64,000 nucleotides of DNA from DAOQVR01 sp035341665 (GCA_035341665.1 DAOQVR010000005.1:186001-250000); one strand, 5' to 3'; shown: positions 26,278 to 35,778, numbered from the stretch's first letter. The notes: generated by a model not told the origin, from the letters alone. Numbers and translations are program-made.

Positions 26278-28158
26278 TCATGCGCTCTCGCCGAGCCAGC
26301 CCAGCCCGAGCTCGACCAGCTTCGCACGCGTTGGCCTGCCCTCCTTGTCCCACCCGCACATGGCGTAGTACAGCGGGAGCGCGCGGTCCATCTCTTCCTG
26401 TGTCACCGCCAGGCCGTGCGATCGTCCCCCGGTGAGCGGCTGGAACAGCTTGGCCGGAAGCTTGTCCTCGGCGCTCGTGAACCCCTCCCGCGCGTTAAAG
26501 GCGCGCATCATGGTGAGCGCTCGCTCGCCTGCCTTCATCAGCTCCCACAGGCTGGCGTTCCAGCCGGTCGTGGCGCGCACCAGCTCGACCAATTGGCTGG
26601 GCCCGTACAGGTGAAACGCCGGTCCCCAGACGAACTGGCACAAACCGACGGTATTCAGAAGGCTGTACATCTGCTGCGTGTACACTGTGAAACGCACCTT
26701 CTCCTCGTTGAGCACTGTGTCGGGCTGTGGCGCGTCCAGGCCCAGCTCGGCCATGCGTGCCGGATAGGCGCTGTAGGCCGGGTCGTGCTCGTGTGCCTGG
26801 TGATCGGCGCCGTACGGATTCGCAGCATACACCAGCGCAAGGGAGCGCTTGACTTGGGGCATGTGCGCGGGCATCGGGCTGCCCTTGACGTCCGTGAGCA
26901 GGTCCCTGGCTCGCGGATCGAGCCTGGCCGCAGCCGCCACCATGCCCTCGGCCAGGAGATCGCCCAACCCTTCACGCCGTGCAATCTGCTCGGTCAGCCT
27001 GACCATCGCCTCGGCGTTCCCAAAGCGTAGGTCCAGCCCGCCCGTATCCTCCAAGGTCAGGTAGCCATGCTCGAAGCAATCCATGGCCCAGGCTATCACG
27101 CCACCCGTGGAGATGGTGTCCAGCCCATACATATTGCAGATCTGGTTTGCGTGGGCCACGGCCGCCAGGTTGTCGATGCCACAGTAGGAGCCCAGCGCTC
27201 CGAGCGTCTCGTACTCCGGGCCTCCATACAGAGGGTCGACGGGGTACGGGCCTTCCGCAATCTCGACGACGCGCTTGCAGCGCACGACGCAGCCAAAGCA
27301 GGTATCGCGGCCTTTCGAGATCGTCTCGTGCATGGTCTTGCCGTCGAGCGCGCGATATCCCTCGAACGAGCCGCTGCGCCAGTTCCGCGTGGGGAGGCCG
27401 CCGTCGTTGTTCTGAGGGGTGACCACTTCGGGCGTCCCAAAGAGCCCCAGGCCGTAGACGTCTGATTGCTCCCAGTGGGAGGCCCCCCAGCGGGCGAGCG
27501 CCGCCAGCGCCTTGGGATCGGCAACTTCGGGCCTTCTCCTGCCGCGAACGGCGATCGCCTTCAGGTTCTTGGAGCCCATGACAGCGCCCATTCCGGTGCG
27601 TCCGGCGGCGCGGTTGCACATGCTCATGATGCTGGCGTAACGCGCCATCCGCTCGCCGGCGGGGCCAATCTGCAGCACCTCGACTTTTCGGTCGTGCAGC
27701 TCCTCCCGAATGGCAGCCTCGGCCTCACCTGTGACCATTCCCCACAGGTGCCCGGCGTCGCGCAGCTCCGCCTTGCCCTCACTCACCCAAAGGTAGACCG
27801 GCTTCTCGGCGCGGCCGCGGATGATCAGCGCATCGAAGCCGGCCGCCTTTGCCTCCGCGGGCCAGAAGCCCCCTGCCTGTGAGTCGCCGATGGCGCCGGT
27901 GAGCGGTGACTTGGCGTTCACCATCACCCGGCTCTGCCCCGATATCGGCGCCCCCGTGACCACGCTCAGGGTCACCGCGAGGATGTTGTCGGGGCCCAAG
28001 GGGTCGGCGCCAGCCGGCATTTGCGTGAGGAGGTAGTACAGGGCGATCCCTTCGCCACCAAGGTACTTGCGATAGAACGACTCAGCAGGCGCCTCTACCT
28101 CGACGCTTCCATGGGTTAGGTCTACGTGCAGGATCCTTCCCGAATAGCCATATGGCAT
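26278..28158 (-). CDS. Aldehyde:ferredoxin oxidoreductase-family protein (copy 1)
   Basis: This 626-residue AOR is of the usual length. The N-terminal beta domain begins YSGRILHVDLTHGSVEVE; GRTGMGAVMGSKNLKAIAVRG is the classical family signature. [4Fe-4S] ligands are C287, C290 and C294 (CFGCVVRC) and probably C507 (GLCQF). AORs use a tungsto- or molybdo-bispyranopterin to oxidise aldehydes to acids with ferredoxin, or to reduce acids in the reverse direction. It is cytosolic and oxygen-sensitive. It lies between the Fe-alcohol dehydrogenase and HisD-family genes and ends by overlapping the first possible ATG of the latter. Substrate is unknown; no small AOR subunit is nearby. Confidence 0.92.
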   Translation of the reverse strand: MPYGYSGRILHVDLTHGSVEVEAPAESFYRKYLGGEGIALYYLLTQMPAGADPLGPDNILAVTLSVVTGAPISGQSRVMVNAKSPLTGAIGDSQAGGFWPAEAKAAGFDALIIRGRAEKPVYLWVSEGKAELRDAGHLWGMVTGEAEAAIREELHDRKVEVLQIGPAGERMARYASIMSMCNRAAGRTGMGAVMGSKNLKAIAVRGRRRPEVADPKALAALARWGASHWEQSDVYGLGLFGTPEVVTPQNNDGGLPTRNWRSGSFEGYRALDGKTMHETISKGRDTCFGCVVRCKRVVEIAEGPYPVDPLYGGPEYETLGALGSYCGIDNLAAVAHANQICNMYGLDTISTGGVIAWAMDCFEHGYLTLEDTGGLDLRFGNAEAMVRLTEQIARREGLGDLLAEGMVAAAARLDPRARDLLTDVKGSPMPAHMPQVKRSLALVYAANPYGADHQAHEHDPAYSAYPARMAELGLDAPQPDTVLNEEKVRFTVYTQQMYSLLNTVGLCQFVWGPAFHLYGPSQLVELVRATTGWNASLWELMKAGERALTMMRAFNAREGFTSAEDKLPAKLFQPLTGGRSHGLAVTQEEMDRALPLYYAMCGWDKEGRPTRAKLVELGLGWLGESA

Positions 28159-28205
28159 GGCTCACCTCCTACCAAACTCAGAATGGTGCGTACAGGCGGC
28201 ATGGA

Positions 28206-28235
28206 AGGCCGGAGGTCGTCGACGGCCTCCGGCCT
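28206..28235 (-). other. Intercistronic hairpin between Fe-ADH and AOR-1
   Basis: Perfect 10-bp stem 28206-28215/28226-28235 with a 10-base loop in the 93-base gap. Probably an mRNA processing or partial-termination element inside the long operon. Confidence 0.5.
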
Positions 28236-28251
28236 GGCTGGAACGCGCCGC

Positions 28252-29463
28252 CTATTCCCCCGGGTACAGACAGAAGGGCTCGAACATCTCGGCAAAGAAA
28301 CGGTTGGCTTCCTCTTCGGATGGAATACCCCGCTTGGCAAAGAGCTCCAGGACCGGAATGATGTAGGGGTGCGTGCAGTAGAGCCTCGCCAGCTGAGGTA
28401 TGTCCGATGGCGAGGCACCGTCCACCTCGGCCAGACTGGTGGGGCAGCCCACCTCGCGGATCAGCTCATGCACGGCGTAAATCCCCTCTTCGGCCATCTC
28501 CCTCGGTGTGCCGGAAATGCTCGGGTCCATGGCCTGCGCGATCCGCGCCAGGATCGGAACGTTCACGGGCAGGTTGAGCTTCATGCAGTAGGGCAGCGCG
28601 ATCCCACACGCCTGGCCATGGTGCACTCGGTAAAAGGCACCGACGACGTGGGCGACGGCATGTCCCTCCACGTCGCCTGCGTTCGACTCTGAGAAGCCCT
28701 CTATCAGGGTCGCCCACGCCATGTTGGCGCGTGCTTCGAGGTTGCTGCCCTCGTATGTGGCAACGCGCAGGTTCTCTGAGACCAGCCGGATCGACTCCAG
28801 CGCCAGGGCATGCGTGAGCGGCGTGGCCGTCTTGGACAGTGCTGACTCGATGGCGTGGGACAGGGCGTCAACACCCGTCGCAGCCGTAGTCCTGGCCGGC
28901 AGTCCCAGCGTCATCGTGGGATCCACGATCGCCACCCTTGCCCGGGTGTTGAAGAAGCAGCTCTTCACCCGCTCTTCGGGGATCACGACCACGGCATCAG
29001 GCGTGACCTCGGCACCCGTGCCCGAGGTCGTCGGGATCGTGATCAGGGGAACGCCATCGCTGTCAAAGGCCTGACCGACGTAGTCGGCCATCGGCCTCGT
29101 GCTGGTGAGCGCGCGCGACACCGCCTTTGCCGTGTCGAGGGAGCTGCCCCCGCCCACCGCCACGATGAGGTCTGGCTTGGCGTCGCGGGCAACCTCCAGC
29201 AGCGCCTGGTAGGTCGCGAGACGAGGCTCCGGCTCTGCGCGGTCGCACACTGCAACCGAGAAGCCTGCGTCCTCGAGCGCGGCCCGCACCGGCGCCAGCA
29301 ACCCTGCTTTGGCAATGCCTGGATCGGTGATGATCAGGCAGCGGCGCCCAGCCGTCAATGCCTGTGCCTCCGTGCCCAGCTGGGCCACGGCGCCCGCGCC
29401 AAACAGGACGCGGCCGATCGAGTTGTATTCATACAGCTTCGGCTGTAGGGCCTGGATAGTCAC
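28252..29463 (-). CDS. Iron-containing alcohol dehydrogenase
   Basis: The 403-residue group III dehydrogenase has the NAD-binding GGGSSLDTAK, TIPTTSGTGAEVT and the metal site spread over GVDALSHAIES, EGHAVAHVVG and RVHHGQACGIALP. Family members (FucO, YugJ, 1,3-propanediol dehydrogenase) interconvert small alcohols and aldehydes. In this operon it could dispose of, or produce, the same aldehyde the AORs act on. The gap to the aldolase gene is 60 bases. Metal may be Fe2+ or another divalent ion; substrate is not readable. Confidence 0.93.
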   Translation of the reverse strand: MTIQALQPKLYEYNSIGRVLFGAGAVAQLGTEAQALTAGRRCLIITDPGIAKAGLLAPVRAALEDAGFSVAVCDRAEPEPRLATYQALLEVARDAKPDLIVAVGGGSSLDTAKAVSRALTSTRPMADYVGQAFDSDGVPLITIPTTSGTGAEVTPDAVVVIPEERVKSCFFNTRARVAIVDPTMTLGLPARTTAATGVDALSHAIESALSKTATPLTHALALESIRLVSENLRVATYEGSNLEARANMAWATLIEGFSESNAGDVEGHAVAHVVGAFYRVHHGQACGIALPYCMKLNLPVNVPILARIAQAMDPSISGTPREMAEEGIYAVHELIREVGCPTSLAEVDGASPSDIPQLARLYCTHPYIIPVLELFAKRGIPSEEEANRFFAEMFEPFCLYPGE

Positions 29464-29523
29464 TCCTAGAACCTCCTGTCGGAAAATGATGCCTTGCTGT
29501 TCAAGGCCCAGAGTATCGTGCTG

Positions 29524-30303
29524 CTACCCCTGCGGATAGGCCTGCCGGAAATGGGCGACGGTGTCGGCCGCCTGCTTTGCCAGGGAAACGCCGTCGGCCA
29601 TGAGCATCACCATCTGGTAGCCCCTGCCGTACAGCCGTTGCGCCTGCTCCCACGTGCTGGAGATGGTCCCCAGGACCTTCCCCGTAGCCAGGACCTTCTC
29701 CTCGATGCGGGCAATCGCCTCCTGCACGCTCGGGTGTGCCGGGTTGCCCAAGTACCCCATACTCGTGGCCAGGTCCATCGGCCCGATGAACACGCCGTCC
29801 ACGCCGTCTACCGCCAGGATGTCGTCCAGGTTCGCTACGGCCGTCGGCGTCTCTGCGGCGACGATCAGCAGAATGGCATCGTTGGCATGCTCCAGGTACT
29901 CGCGCACGTTCTGGCCATACCCTTGGGCACGAGGGCTGCCCGCCACCCCCCGGATGCCATGCGGGGGATATCGGCACGCGCGCACGGCCGCGGCGGCTTC
30001 CTCGCCGCTGTTGATGTACGGGACGAGCAGCCCGTACACCCCGGCGTCCAGGATGCGCTTGATGCTTACGAAATCATTCCATGGAGCGCGCACCAGGGGG
30101 ACAACGCCGCTGCCGTTCATCGCCTGAAGCTGGCCTACGAGGGTGAGGATGTCCCCCGGCCCATGCTCCATGTCCACGATGAGCCAGTCAAAGCCCGCCC
30201 TCGCCAAGATCTCGGCGGTGAAAGGGCTGGCAATCTGAAGCCAGGCCCCTGCCGTCTTTTTCCCATCACGCAGCATACGCTTCACGCGGTTGTCCACAGT
30301 CAT
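29524..30303 (-). CDS. HpcH/HpaI-family class II aldolase
   Basis: The 259-residue TIM barrel has WLIVDMEHGPGD, PLVRAPWNDFVSIKRILDAG, the metal-site sequence VFIGPMDLATSMG and a C-terminal GVSLAKQAADT. HpaI-type enzymes use a divalent metal to cleave 4-hydroxy-2-oxo acids into pyruvate and an aldehyde. Placed among a lactonase, AORs and a lactate-type dehydrogenase, it is the probable carbon-carbon cleavage step: pyruvate would leave and the aldehyde would pass to AOR or Fe-ADH. Precise acceptor aldehyde is unknown, as the family is promiscuous. Confidence 0.9.
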   Translation of the reverse strand: MTVDNRVKRMLRDGKKTAGAWLQIASPFTAEILARAGFDWLIVDMEHGPGDILTLVGQLQAMNGSGVVPLVRAPWNDFVSIKRILDAGVYGLLVPYINSGEEAAAAVRACRYPPHGIRGVAGSPRAQGYGQNVREYLEHANDAILLIVAAETPTAVANLDDILAVDGVDGVFIGPMDLATSMGYLGNPAHPSVQEAIARIEEKVLATGKVLGTISSTWEQAQRLYGRGYQMVMLMADGVSLAKQAADTVAHFRQAYPQG

Positions 30304-30376
30304 ACGGATGCATCACTCCTTGCCAATCCCGCTGTCTCGCAGCAGCCGCCCTCCGGGCCGCGCTGCTCGCCGCCGA

Positions 30377-32218
30377 TTAGGCCCTGTCCAGGCCCAGTGT
30401 TTGCAGGCGCTCCGGCCGAGGCACCCCACGCTCGTCCCACCCTCGCAGCTCGTAGTAAATCGGAAGCATCGCCTTCAAGTCGGGCAGATTCCCCGCCGCG
30501 CTTCCGCTGGGCCGCGGCTCTGTCAAGAAGCGTCTCGGCAGCGTGTCGTCGGCATCTGTGATCCCTAGCCGCAGGTTGATGAGCCGCTTTAGCTGGAAGA
30601 TGCGGTCGCCGGCAGACAGGATGTCTGCCGTGTCCCACTGCCAGCCCGTAGCCAGGTTGATGAGCCGCGAGAGCTGGCCTCCCCCCAGCCGTCCCTTGAT
30701 CATGAACTTGCACAAGCCCAGCGGGTTGAACACCCCTGCATAGTTCTGCCAATCGTAGGCCAGCTTGGCTTGCTCCTGCGATGAAACGAGGCGGTCAAGT
30801 GTCTCGGGGTAACCGAGGTCGGGCAGGCAGATTCCGTACCCGTTCCAGAAGCTTCCCGATTCGAGGTGGCATCCCCCGCGCGCGGCAGTCGCATAGTTGA
30901 CCGCCATGCTGACAAAGGCACGGGGATCGTGATAGGCTACCTCTAGCCCTTTGACGTGGATCGCGAACCCCTCGGAGCCCTCGATCTGCCGCGCCGCCTG
31001 CCGTACGCCTTGTCCGAGGAGCCGCCCGATGTCCTGTCGATGGGCAATCTTGCCGATCACTGCCAGCATCGCGTCGGGATCGCCAAAGCGCAGTTCTATC
31101 CCGCCAGTGTCTTGCACGCCGATCAGCCCCCTCTCGAAGGCCTCCATGGCGAAAGCGATTGCCGATGACGTCGAGATTGTGTCCAGGCCATACCGGTTGC
31201 AGAGGGAGCTCGCCAGGATGATGCTCTCTAGGTCGGAGATGTGGCAGCTGCCGGCAAAGCCGGCGATTGTCTCATACTCAACTCCCTCACCGCGGGGGGT
31301 TGCATACTTTCCCTCTTTGACCTCCACCTCCTTGCCGCAACCGATCGGGCAGGCGTGGCAGTGAGTGCTCTTGACCAGGTACTTCTCGTACAACGTCGCG
31401 CCGGTCACCTCCTGGGCCTCACTCCAGTTGCCAAGCTGCCAGTTTCGGATCGGCAGGTCGCCGAACTGCTCGGTTGCCACGATCCCACCGGCTGTCCCGA
31501 GCTTGGTCATTCCGATCGAGGTACCCTGCAGGTAAACGTTCTGTTCCTTCACCTCGTCGCGGAACGCCTGCGGATGGGCGTATTGGGGCTTCTGGGTGCC
31601 GCGCACCACAATCGCTTTCAGGTTCTTGCTGCCCATCAGGGCGCCCATGCCGCCTCGAGCGGCCGCACGTACGTAGCCTGAAGGACCGCACATGATGCCC
31701 GCGATCTTGACCAGCTGCTCTCCTGCCGGGCCGATACCGACCACCCTGGCCTTGGGCGAGGTCTCACCGAGCAGCTTGTCTGCTGTGTCGAAATAGTCCC
31801 GGCCCCAGAGGTGTGAGGCGTCGCGCAGCTCGACGCCCTGGTCCGAGATCCAGAGATATACCGGGGCCTCGGCGCGGCCTGTGAGGACCAGCCCATCAAG
31901 GCCGGCGAAGCGCAGCTCGGCGCCCCAGTGGTGCCCCAGGTTGGCTTCGTTCCAGATTCCGGTCAAGGGAGAGCGCCCGCAGAAGGAGGTCCGGCAGCCG
32001 GTGGGAGCGATGGTCCCGGTCAGCAAGCCGTTGAAGATGAGCAGCGGGCTCGCCGGGTCGAGCGGGTCGAGGGCTGGGTCCATCTCCTTGTGGTACAGGT
32101 AGGCGGCAAAGCCGGACCCCAACAGGTACTTCTCCACCTGCTCTGCCGGTATCTCCTCCACGTGCCACTCCCCGGTGGTGAGGTCGATCCTCAGATATCT
32201 GCCTGCGTACACGCTCAC
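30377..32218 (-). CDS. Aldehyde:ferredoxin oxidoreductase-family protein (copy 2)
   Basis: The 613-residue AOR is translated from the GTG at 32218 with GAGGAGGG just upstream; the open frame runs 47 codons further but without family similarity. It has GRYLRIDLTTGEWHVE, GGMGALMGSKNLKAIVVRG and cluster ligands C287, C290, C294 (CHACPIGC), with a fourth Cys near GLCKFMI. It differs clearly from copy 1, so this is an old pair rather than a recent duplication, and the two may have different aldehydes or opposite directions. Gene spacing of 52 and 73 bases to neighbours supports membership of the same operon. Confidence 0.92.
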   Translation of the reverse strand: MSVYAGRYLRIDLTTGEWHVEEIPAEQVEKYLLGSGFAAYLYHKEMDPALDPLDPASPLLIFNGLLTGTIAPTGCRTSFCGRSPLTGIWNEANLGHHWGAELRFAGLDGLVLTGRAEAPVYLWISDQGVELRDASHLWGRDYFDTADKLLGETSPKARVVGIGPAGEQLVKIAGIMCGPSGYVRAAARGGMGALMGSKNLKAIVVRGTQKPQYAHPQAFRDEVKEQNVYLQGTSIGMTKLGTAGGIVATEQFGDLPIRNWQLGNWSEAQEVTGATLYEKYLVKSTHCHACPIGCGKEVEVKEGKYATPRGEGVEYETIAGFAGSCHISDLESIILASSLCNRYGLDTISTSSAIAFAMEAFERGLIGVQDTGGIELRFGDPDAMLAVIGKIAHRQDIGRLLGQGVRQAARQIEGSEGFAIHVKGLEVAYHDPRAFVSMAVNYATAARGGCHLESGSFWNGYGICLPDLGYPETLDRLVSSQEQAKLAYDWQNYAGVFNPLGLCKFMIKGRLGGGQLSRLINLATGWQWDTADILSAGDRIFQLKRLINLRLGITDADDTLPRRFLTEPRPSGSAAGNLPDLKAMLPIYYELRGWDERGVPRPERLQTLGLDRA

Positions 32219-32270
32219 GGTACCCTCCTCGCGGTCACTCCTCACACAGCTGTGGCGAGCCACTGCCAGG

Positions 32271-33338
32271 TCAGTCCAAGGCTGGCAGGGTGCTGCTAAG
32301 CCCCGCCTGTCGTCCAAGCGCCGCCAACTCGTCATACAGGTTCCCTGGCAGGGGAACACCGCTCTCCATACGCCTCCGCGCGGTCAGGTGCTCGATCTCC
32401 CCCGGCAGGTACATCTCTCTGGTCTGGTCCCACATGGGCGACTCTTTCACCGTCCGCGCAAACTGCGCCATGCGAGCCGCCATCTCTTCGCGCCCGAGAA
32501 TCGCCTCGACGTTGACGGCGATCATCATATGCCCGGTCAGGCTTGGCTCGTCGGGGTACCTGTACATGCCCTTCATCTCGTTGAGGAACACACCTCCGGT
32601 GATGAGCCCACAGAGGATGTCCACTGCATACGCAAGCCCGAGCCCCTTGTACCCGCCCATGGCCAGCAGGAAGCCGGCAAAGGCCTTGTCGGGGTCATCG
32701 GTCGGCCGGCCCTCGCTGTCAGTCGCCCAGTCGAGCGGAATTCTTTCGCCCTTCTTGCTGGCGAGAAGCAACTTACCACCAGCCACAGCCGAGAGTGAAA
32801 TGTCGAGGACAAAAGGGAACTCGGCATAGGTCGGCACAGCGATGGACAGGGGGTTGTTGCCGACCACCGGCTTGCTGCCGCCCGGGGCGACCACGTTGGG
32901 TACCACATTGGTCATGGAGATGCCGATCATGCCCTGCTCGGCGGCGAGGCGGCTGTAACTCGCAGTCGCCCCAAAGTGGTTGCTCCGGATCGCCCCCACG
33001 GCTGCGACGTTGTACTGCCCGGCCAGCTCTACGGCGCGCAGCATGGCATCGCGGCCCACGATGTAGCCGGGGCCGTCGTCGCCATGCAGAACCTCCAGCC
33101 CAAGTGAGCCTCGGACGGTCCTGATCTGCGGCCGGGGGTTGATTGCCCCTGAGTGCATTCGCTTCACGTAGATCGGCACGCGAAGCACGCCGTGCGAGTC
33201 AATGCCCCACAGGTTGGCGTCGACGAGCGCCTTGGCGTGAAACGCTGCGTCGGGCTCGGTCATGCCGGCACTGGTGAACAGCTGTGCCACAAAACCCTGA
33301 AGCGCTTGGTAATGGACCAAAACCTCTTTATCGCCCAC
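32271..33338 (-). CDS. Malate/L-lactate dehydrogenase-family (Ldh_2) oxidoreductase
   Basis: The 355-residue protein belongs to the NAD(P)-dependent Ldh_2 family that is unrelated to classical LDH. Marker regions are GIDSHGVLRVP (catalytic His), VGAIRSNHFGATASYSRLA, NNPLSIAVPT and GGYKGLGLA. Family reactions oxidise L-malate, lactate, ureidoglycolate, 2,3-diketogulonate-type acids or sulfolactate (ComC/SlcC). In context it would oxidise a 2-hydroxy acid product of the pathway, for example lactate formed from an aldehyde by AOR. Substrate assignment is inference. Confidence 0.88.
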   Translation of the reverse strand: MGDKEVLVHYQALQGFVAQLFTSAGMTEPDAAFHAKALVDANLWGIDSHGVLRVPIYVKRMHSGAINPRPQIRTVRGSLGLEVLHGDDGPGYIVGRDAMLRAVELAGQYNVAAVGAIRSNHFGATASYSRLAAEQGMIGISMTNVVPNVVAPGGSKPVVGNNPLSIAVPTYAEFPFVLDISLSAVAGGKLLLASKKGERIPLDWATDSEGRPTDDPDKAFAGFLLAMGGYKGLGLAYAVDILCGLITGGVFLNEMKGMYRYPDEPSLTGHMMIAVNVEAILGREEMAARMAQFARTVKESPMWDQTREMYLPGEIEHLTARRRMESGVPLPGNLYDELAALGRQAGLSSTLPALD

Positions 33339-33383
33339 TTGCTTTCGTTCCTTTTGACTCTATATGGCAAGTCCCGGCAGGGA

Positions 33384-34439
33384 TCATCCCAAGATTTGGC
33401 GGTAGACGCGCAGGTGATTCTCTCCGAGTACCTTCTTGATGTCTTCATCCGAATAGCCGTGGCGCACCATAGCCTCGGTCAGGTTCGGGAATTGGGTGAT
33501 GTCGGCGCAGTCTTCCAGGTGGTAGTGATCCCTGACACCCAGGTAGATCCCTTCCATCCAGCCCGGCGCGTGCTCGCCTTTGTCCTCGAAGTGGTCCGGT
33601 CCAATGCCCACGTGGTCAATCCCGGCGAGGTTCACCATATAGTCGAGGTGCCTGATCCAGTCCTCCGTGGTCGGCCAGTACTTCTCCTTCGCCGTGAGGT
33701 CGGAGAGGCAGTTCAGGCCGATGACGCCGCCGCTGGCGGCAAGGGCCTTGATCCGTTCGTCGCGCAGGTTGTGCGAGGACGGGCAAATCGCCCAGGCGTT
33801 GCTGTGGGAATCCATGATCGGCGCCTGTGCGATCTCCGCGACGTCCCAAAAGCCTGGATCGTTCAAATGGGCCACGTCCACGACCATGCCAAGCCGGTTG
33901 CACTCCCGGACGACATCGCAGCCGAACTGTGTCAGGCCTCCGTTGGTCCGGTAGGCTCCACATCCGTCTCCCAGACGGTTGCGACCCATGTCCGCGAGCT
34001 GGACGTGGCGGACACCCAGCCGGTGATAGGTGCGGAGTGGTCCGAGCGTATCGAGCGTCGGCTTGCCCTCCAGCGGGCGCCCGCCCTCCAGGGTGAGGAT
34101 GACGGCAATCTTGCCGGCCTCCAGCGTTCGGTCGATGTCGGCGGCGGTGAGGCAGATGGCCATCGTGTCGCTGCTCTCCTCGGCCTCGAGCCACATCATG
34201 TCCAGGCCCTCTAACGTGCCCCACAGCGGCAGGTCAGACCCCGCGACGAGAGTGGTGCTGTCGCCGCCCACAACAAAAGCGAGCACGTTGACACCTCCCT
34301 GGCGGATCAATGGAGCGTAGACGGTGGAAAAGACGGCTTTCTGCCCGGCGTAACGCTTCTTTCGCAGCTCGATGTGGAGGTGATCGTGGCTGCTGACCAC
34401 GATCGATTCCTGGTGGAGCTTGGATGCTCTGCTGTCCAT
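33384..34439 (-). CDS. Membrane-dipeptidase-family (peptidase M19) hydrolase
   Basis: The 351-residue protein starts at the ATG at 34439 with AGAGGAG upstream. It shows the M19 layout: HDHLH near the N-terminus (usually DxHxD/N), VILTLEGGRPLEG with the bridging Glu, VDVAHLNDPGFWDV, MDSHSNAWAICPSSHNLRDE, GGVIGLN and HVGIGPD. Renal-dipeptidase relatives are di-zinc enzymes cleaving dipeptides or related amides and lactams. Its presence inside a carbohydrate-type operon is unusual and hints at an amide-containing substrate or intermediate. No signal peptide is visible, so it is probably cytosolic. Confidence 0.88.
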   Translation of the reverse strand: MDSRASKLHQESIVVSSHDHLHIELRKKRYAGQKAVFSTVYAPLIRQGGVNVLAFVVGGDSTTLVAGSDLPLWGTLEGLDMMWLEAEESSDTMAICLTAADIDRTLEAGKIAVILTLEGGRPLEGKPTLDTLGPLRTYHRLGVRHVQLADMGRNRLGDGCGAYRTNGGLTQFGCDVVRECNRLGMVVDVAHLNDPGFWDVAEIAQAPIMDSHSNAWAICPSSHNLRDERIKALAASGGVIGLNCLSDLTAKEKYWPTTEDWIRHLDYMVNLAGIDHVGIGPDHFEDKGEHAPGWMEGIYLGVRDHYHLEDCADITQFPNLTEAMVRHGYSDEDIKKVLGENHLRVYRQILG

Positions 34440-34474
34440 TCTTGTCTCCTCTGGTATTGGTGCCGGCCCTGGAG

Positions 34475-35362
34475 TCAGAAGGACGCCATGCCGGGCACAA
34501 GTGTCCGTATGCGGTACAGTGATGTGCTGGCCGTGATGAAGAGGCTGCACAGGTCTTCGTCGCCCCACGCGAGGTTGGCGGTCTGCTCCGGCATGCGAAC
34601 CATGCCAAGGTGGCAGCCCGACGAGTCGAAAAGGTGAATGCCCCCGGGACCAGTGCAGTACAGGTTGCCATTGCGGTCAACCTTCATCCCATCGGCTACC
34701 CCCACTCCCTCGCCCGGCAATTCGGCCCAGACGTCTCCGCCCGTCAGGCGGCCGTTCGCCTGCACATCGAAGGCCCGGATGTGACACCTATCGGTGTCGT
34801 CCACGAACAGCCGCTCTCCGCTTGGCGAGAAGCACAGCCCATTTGGCTTGGAGAAGTCGTCCACCAGCAGGGTCAGCTTCTCGCCAGGCCCTAACCGAAA
34901 CACGCCCTGGAAGGGCAGCTCCTGCCGGCGGGCCACGCCGAAGCGAGTGCCCCGCCCCGAATTCGGGTCGGTGAAGTAGACGGCGCCGTCGCGGCTCACG
35001 ACGACGTCGTTGGGACTGTTGAGCTCCCGCCCCTCAAAGTGGGATGCCATCACACAGAGGCTGCCGTCCGGCTCGGTGCGCGTGACTCTGCTCGTCGCGT
35101 GCTCGCACGTAATCAGCCGGCCCTGCAGGTCGTAGCAGTTGCCGTTGGCCATGTGGCTCGGCTTGCGAAGCAGCATAGTCCCCTGGCTGGGGCTCCAGGT
35201 GTAGAGGGAGTCGCCCAGGATGTCGCTGAAGACGAGAAAGCGGCCCCAGGGATGCCAGGCAGGTCCCTCGATGAACTGGAAACCGCAAGCCAGCAGCTCC
35301 GGCTCAGCCTGTGGGGCGAGCACCCGGAAAAAGCGGCCGTCACTCGGCTCAAACGTGACCAC
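34475..35362 (-). CDS. SMP-30/gluconolactonase-family lactonase
   Basis: The 295-residue six-bladed propeller has LACGFQFIEGPAWH (first metal Glu), RELNSPNDVVVSRDG (Asn ligand), FSKPNGLCFSPSGE and VADGMKVDRNGNLY (Asp ligand). GTG at 35362 is chosen because it gives the family-length protein, removes overlap with the cupin gene and has a GGAG/GAGG-like site upstream; the frame extends further. SMP-30 enzymes hydrolyse aldonolactones with a divalent metal, matching an SDR-then-lactonase oxidation of a sugar. Confidence 0.87.
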   Translation of the reverse strand: MVTFEPSDGRFFRVLAPQAEPELLACGFQFIEGPAWHPWGRFLVFSDILGDSLYTWSPSQGTMLLRKPSHMANGNCYDLQGRLITCEHATSRVTRTEPDGSLCVMASHFEGRELNSPNDVVVSRDGAVYFTDPNSGRGTRFGVARRQELPFQGVFRLGPGEKLTLLVDDFSKPNGLCFSPSGERLFVDDTDRCHIRAFDVQANGRLTGGDVWAELPGEGVGVADGMKVDRNGNLYCTGPGGIHLFDSSGCHLGMVRMPEQTANLAWGDEDLCSLFITASTSLYRIRTLVPGMASF

Positions 35363-35382
35363 GTGCCTCAACTCCGCCCTGT

Positions 35383-35760
35383 CTACTTGGAGTAGACGTC
35401 GGCCTGGCTGTAGAAGAAGATGATCTCTACATGCCCCTCTTCTGCGAACTCGAATACGTGCCACTCGTTGTGGGGAAAGTGCAGGGTCAGACCCGCGCAC
35501 AAGGGAACCCGCTCGCCGAGCGAATCAGGCTCATCGCCCTGCCCGCCGAAGCGTGTCCAACCGTCCTTCGCACTGATGATGTGCACGATCTCTTCTGCGT
35601 GGCGGTGTGGCGCCATCGGCCCACTCTCGGCCGAGTAGCGGGCAAAGCCCATCGTCATTACCTGGCTGGGCGAGTAGGCGCCCTCCTTGCCGACGGCCAG
35701 CTGCAGTACCCTGCCCGGAAGTGCCTTCTTCTCGATTTCCTCGCGCCTGATGAGTTTCAT
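35383..35760 (-). CDS. Cupin-domain protein, first gene of the catabolic operon
   Basis: The 125-residue cupin starts at MKLIRREEI (ATG 35760), which is 8 bases from GGAGG; the ATG at 35766 is too close. Metal-site residues lie in GPMAPHRHAEEIVHI and LHFPHNEWHVFEF. Its position directly behind the operator-bearing promoter makes it the operon's lead gene. It may be a sugar-acid isomerase or epimerase-like cupin, or a small-molecule binding protein. Function is not determined by sequence. Confidence 0.8.
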   Translation of the reverse strand: MKLIRREEIEKKALPGRVLQLAVGKEGAYSPSQVMTMGFARYSAESGPMAPHRHAEEIVHIISAKDGWTRFGGQGDEPDSLGERVPLCAGLTLHFPHNEWHVFEFAEEGHVEIIFFYSQADVYSK

Positions 35761-35778
35761 CCCCATTTCCTCCTTGCT

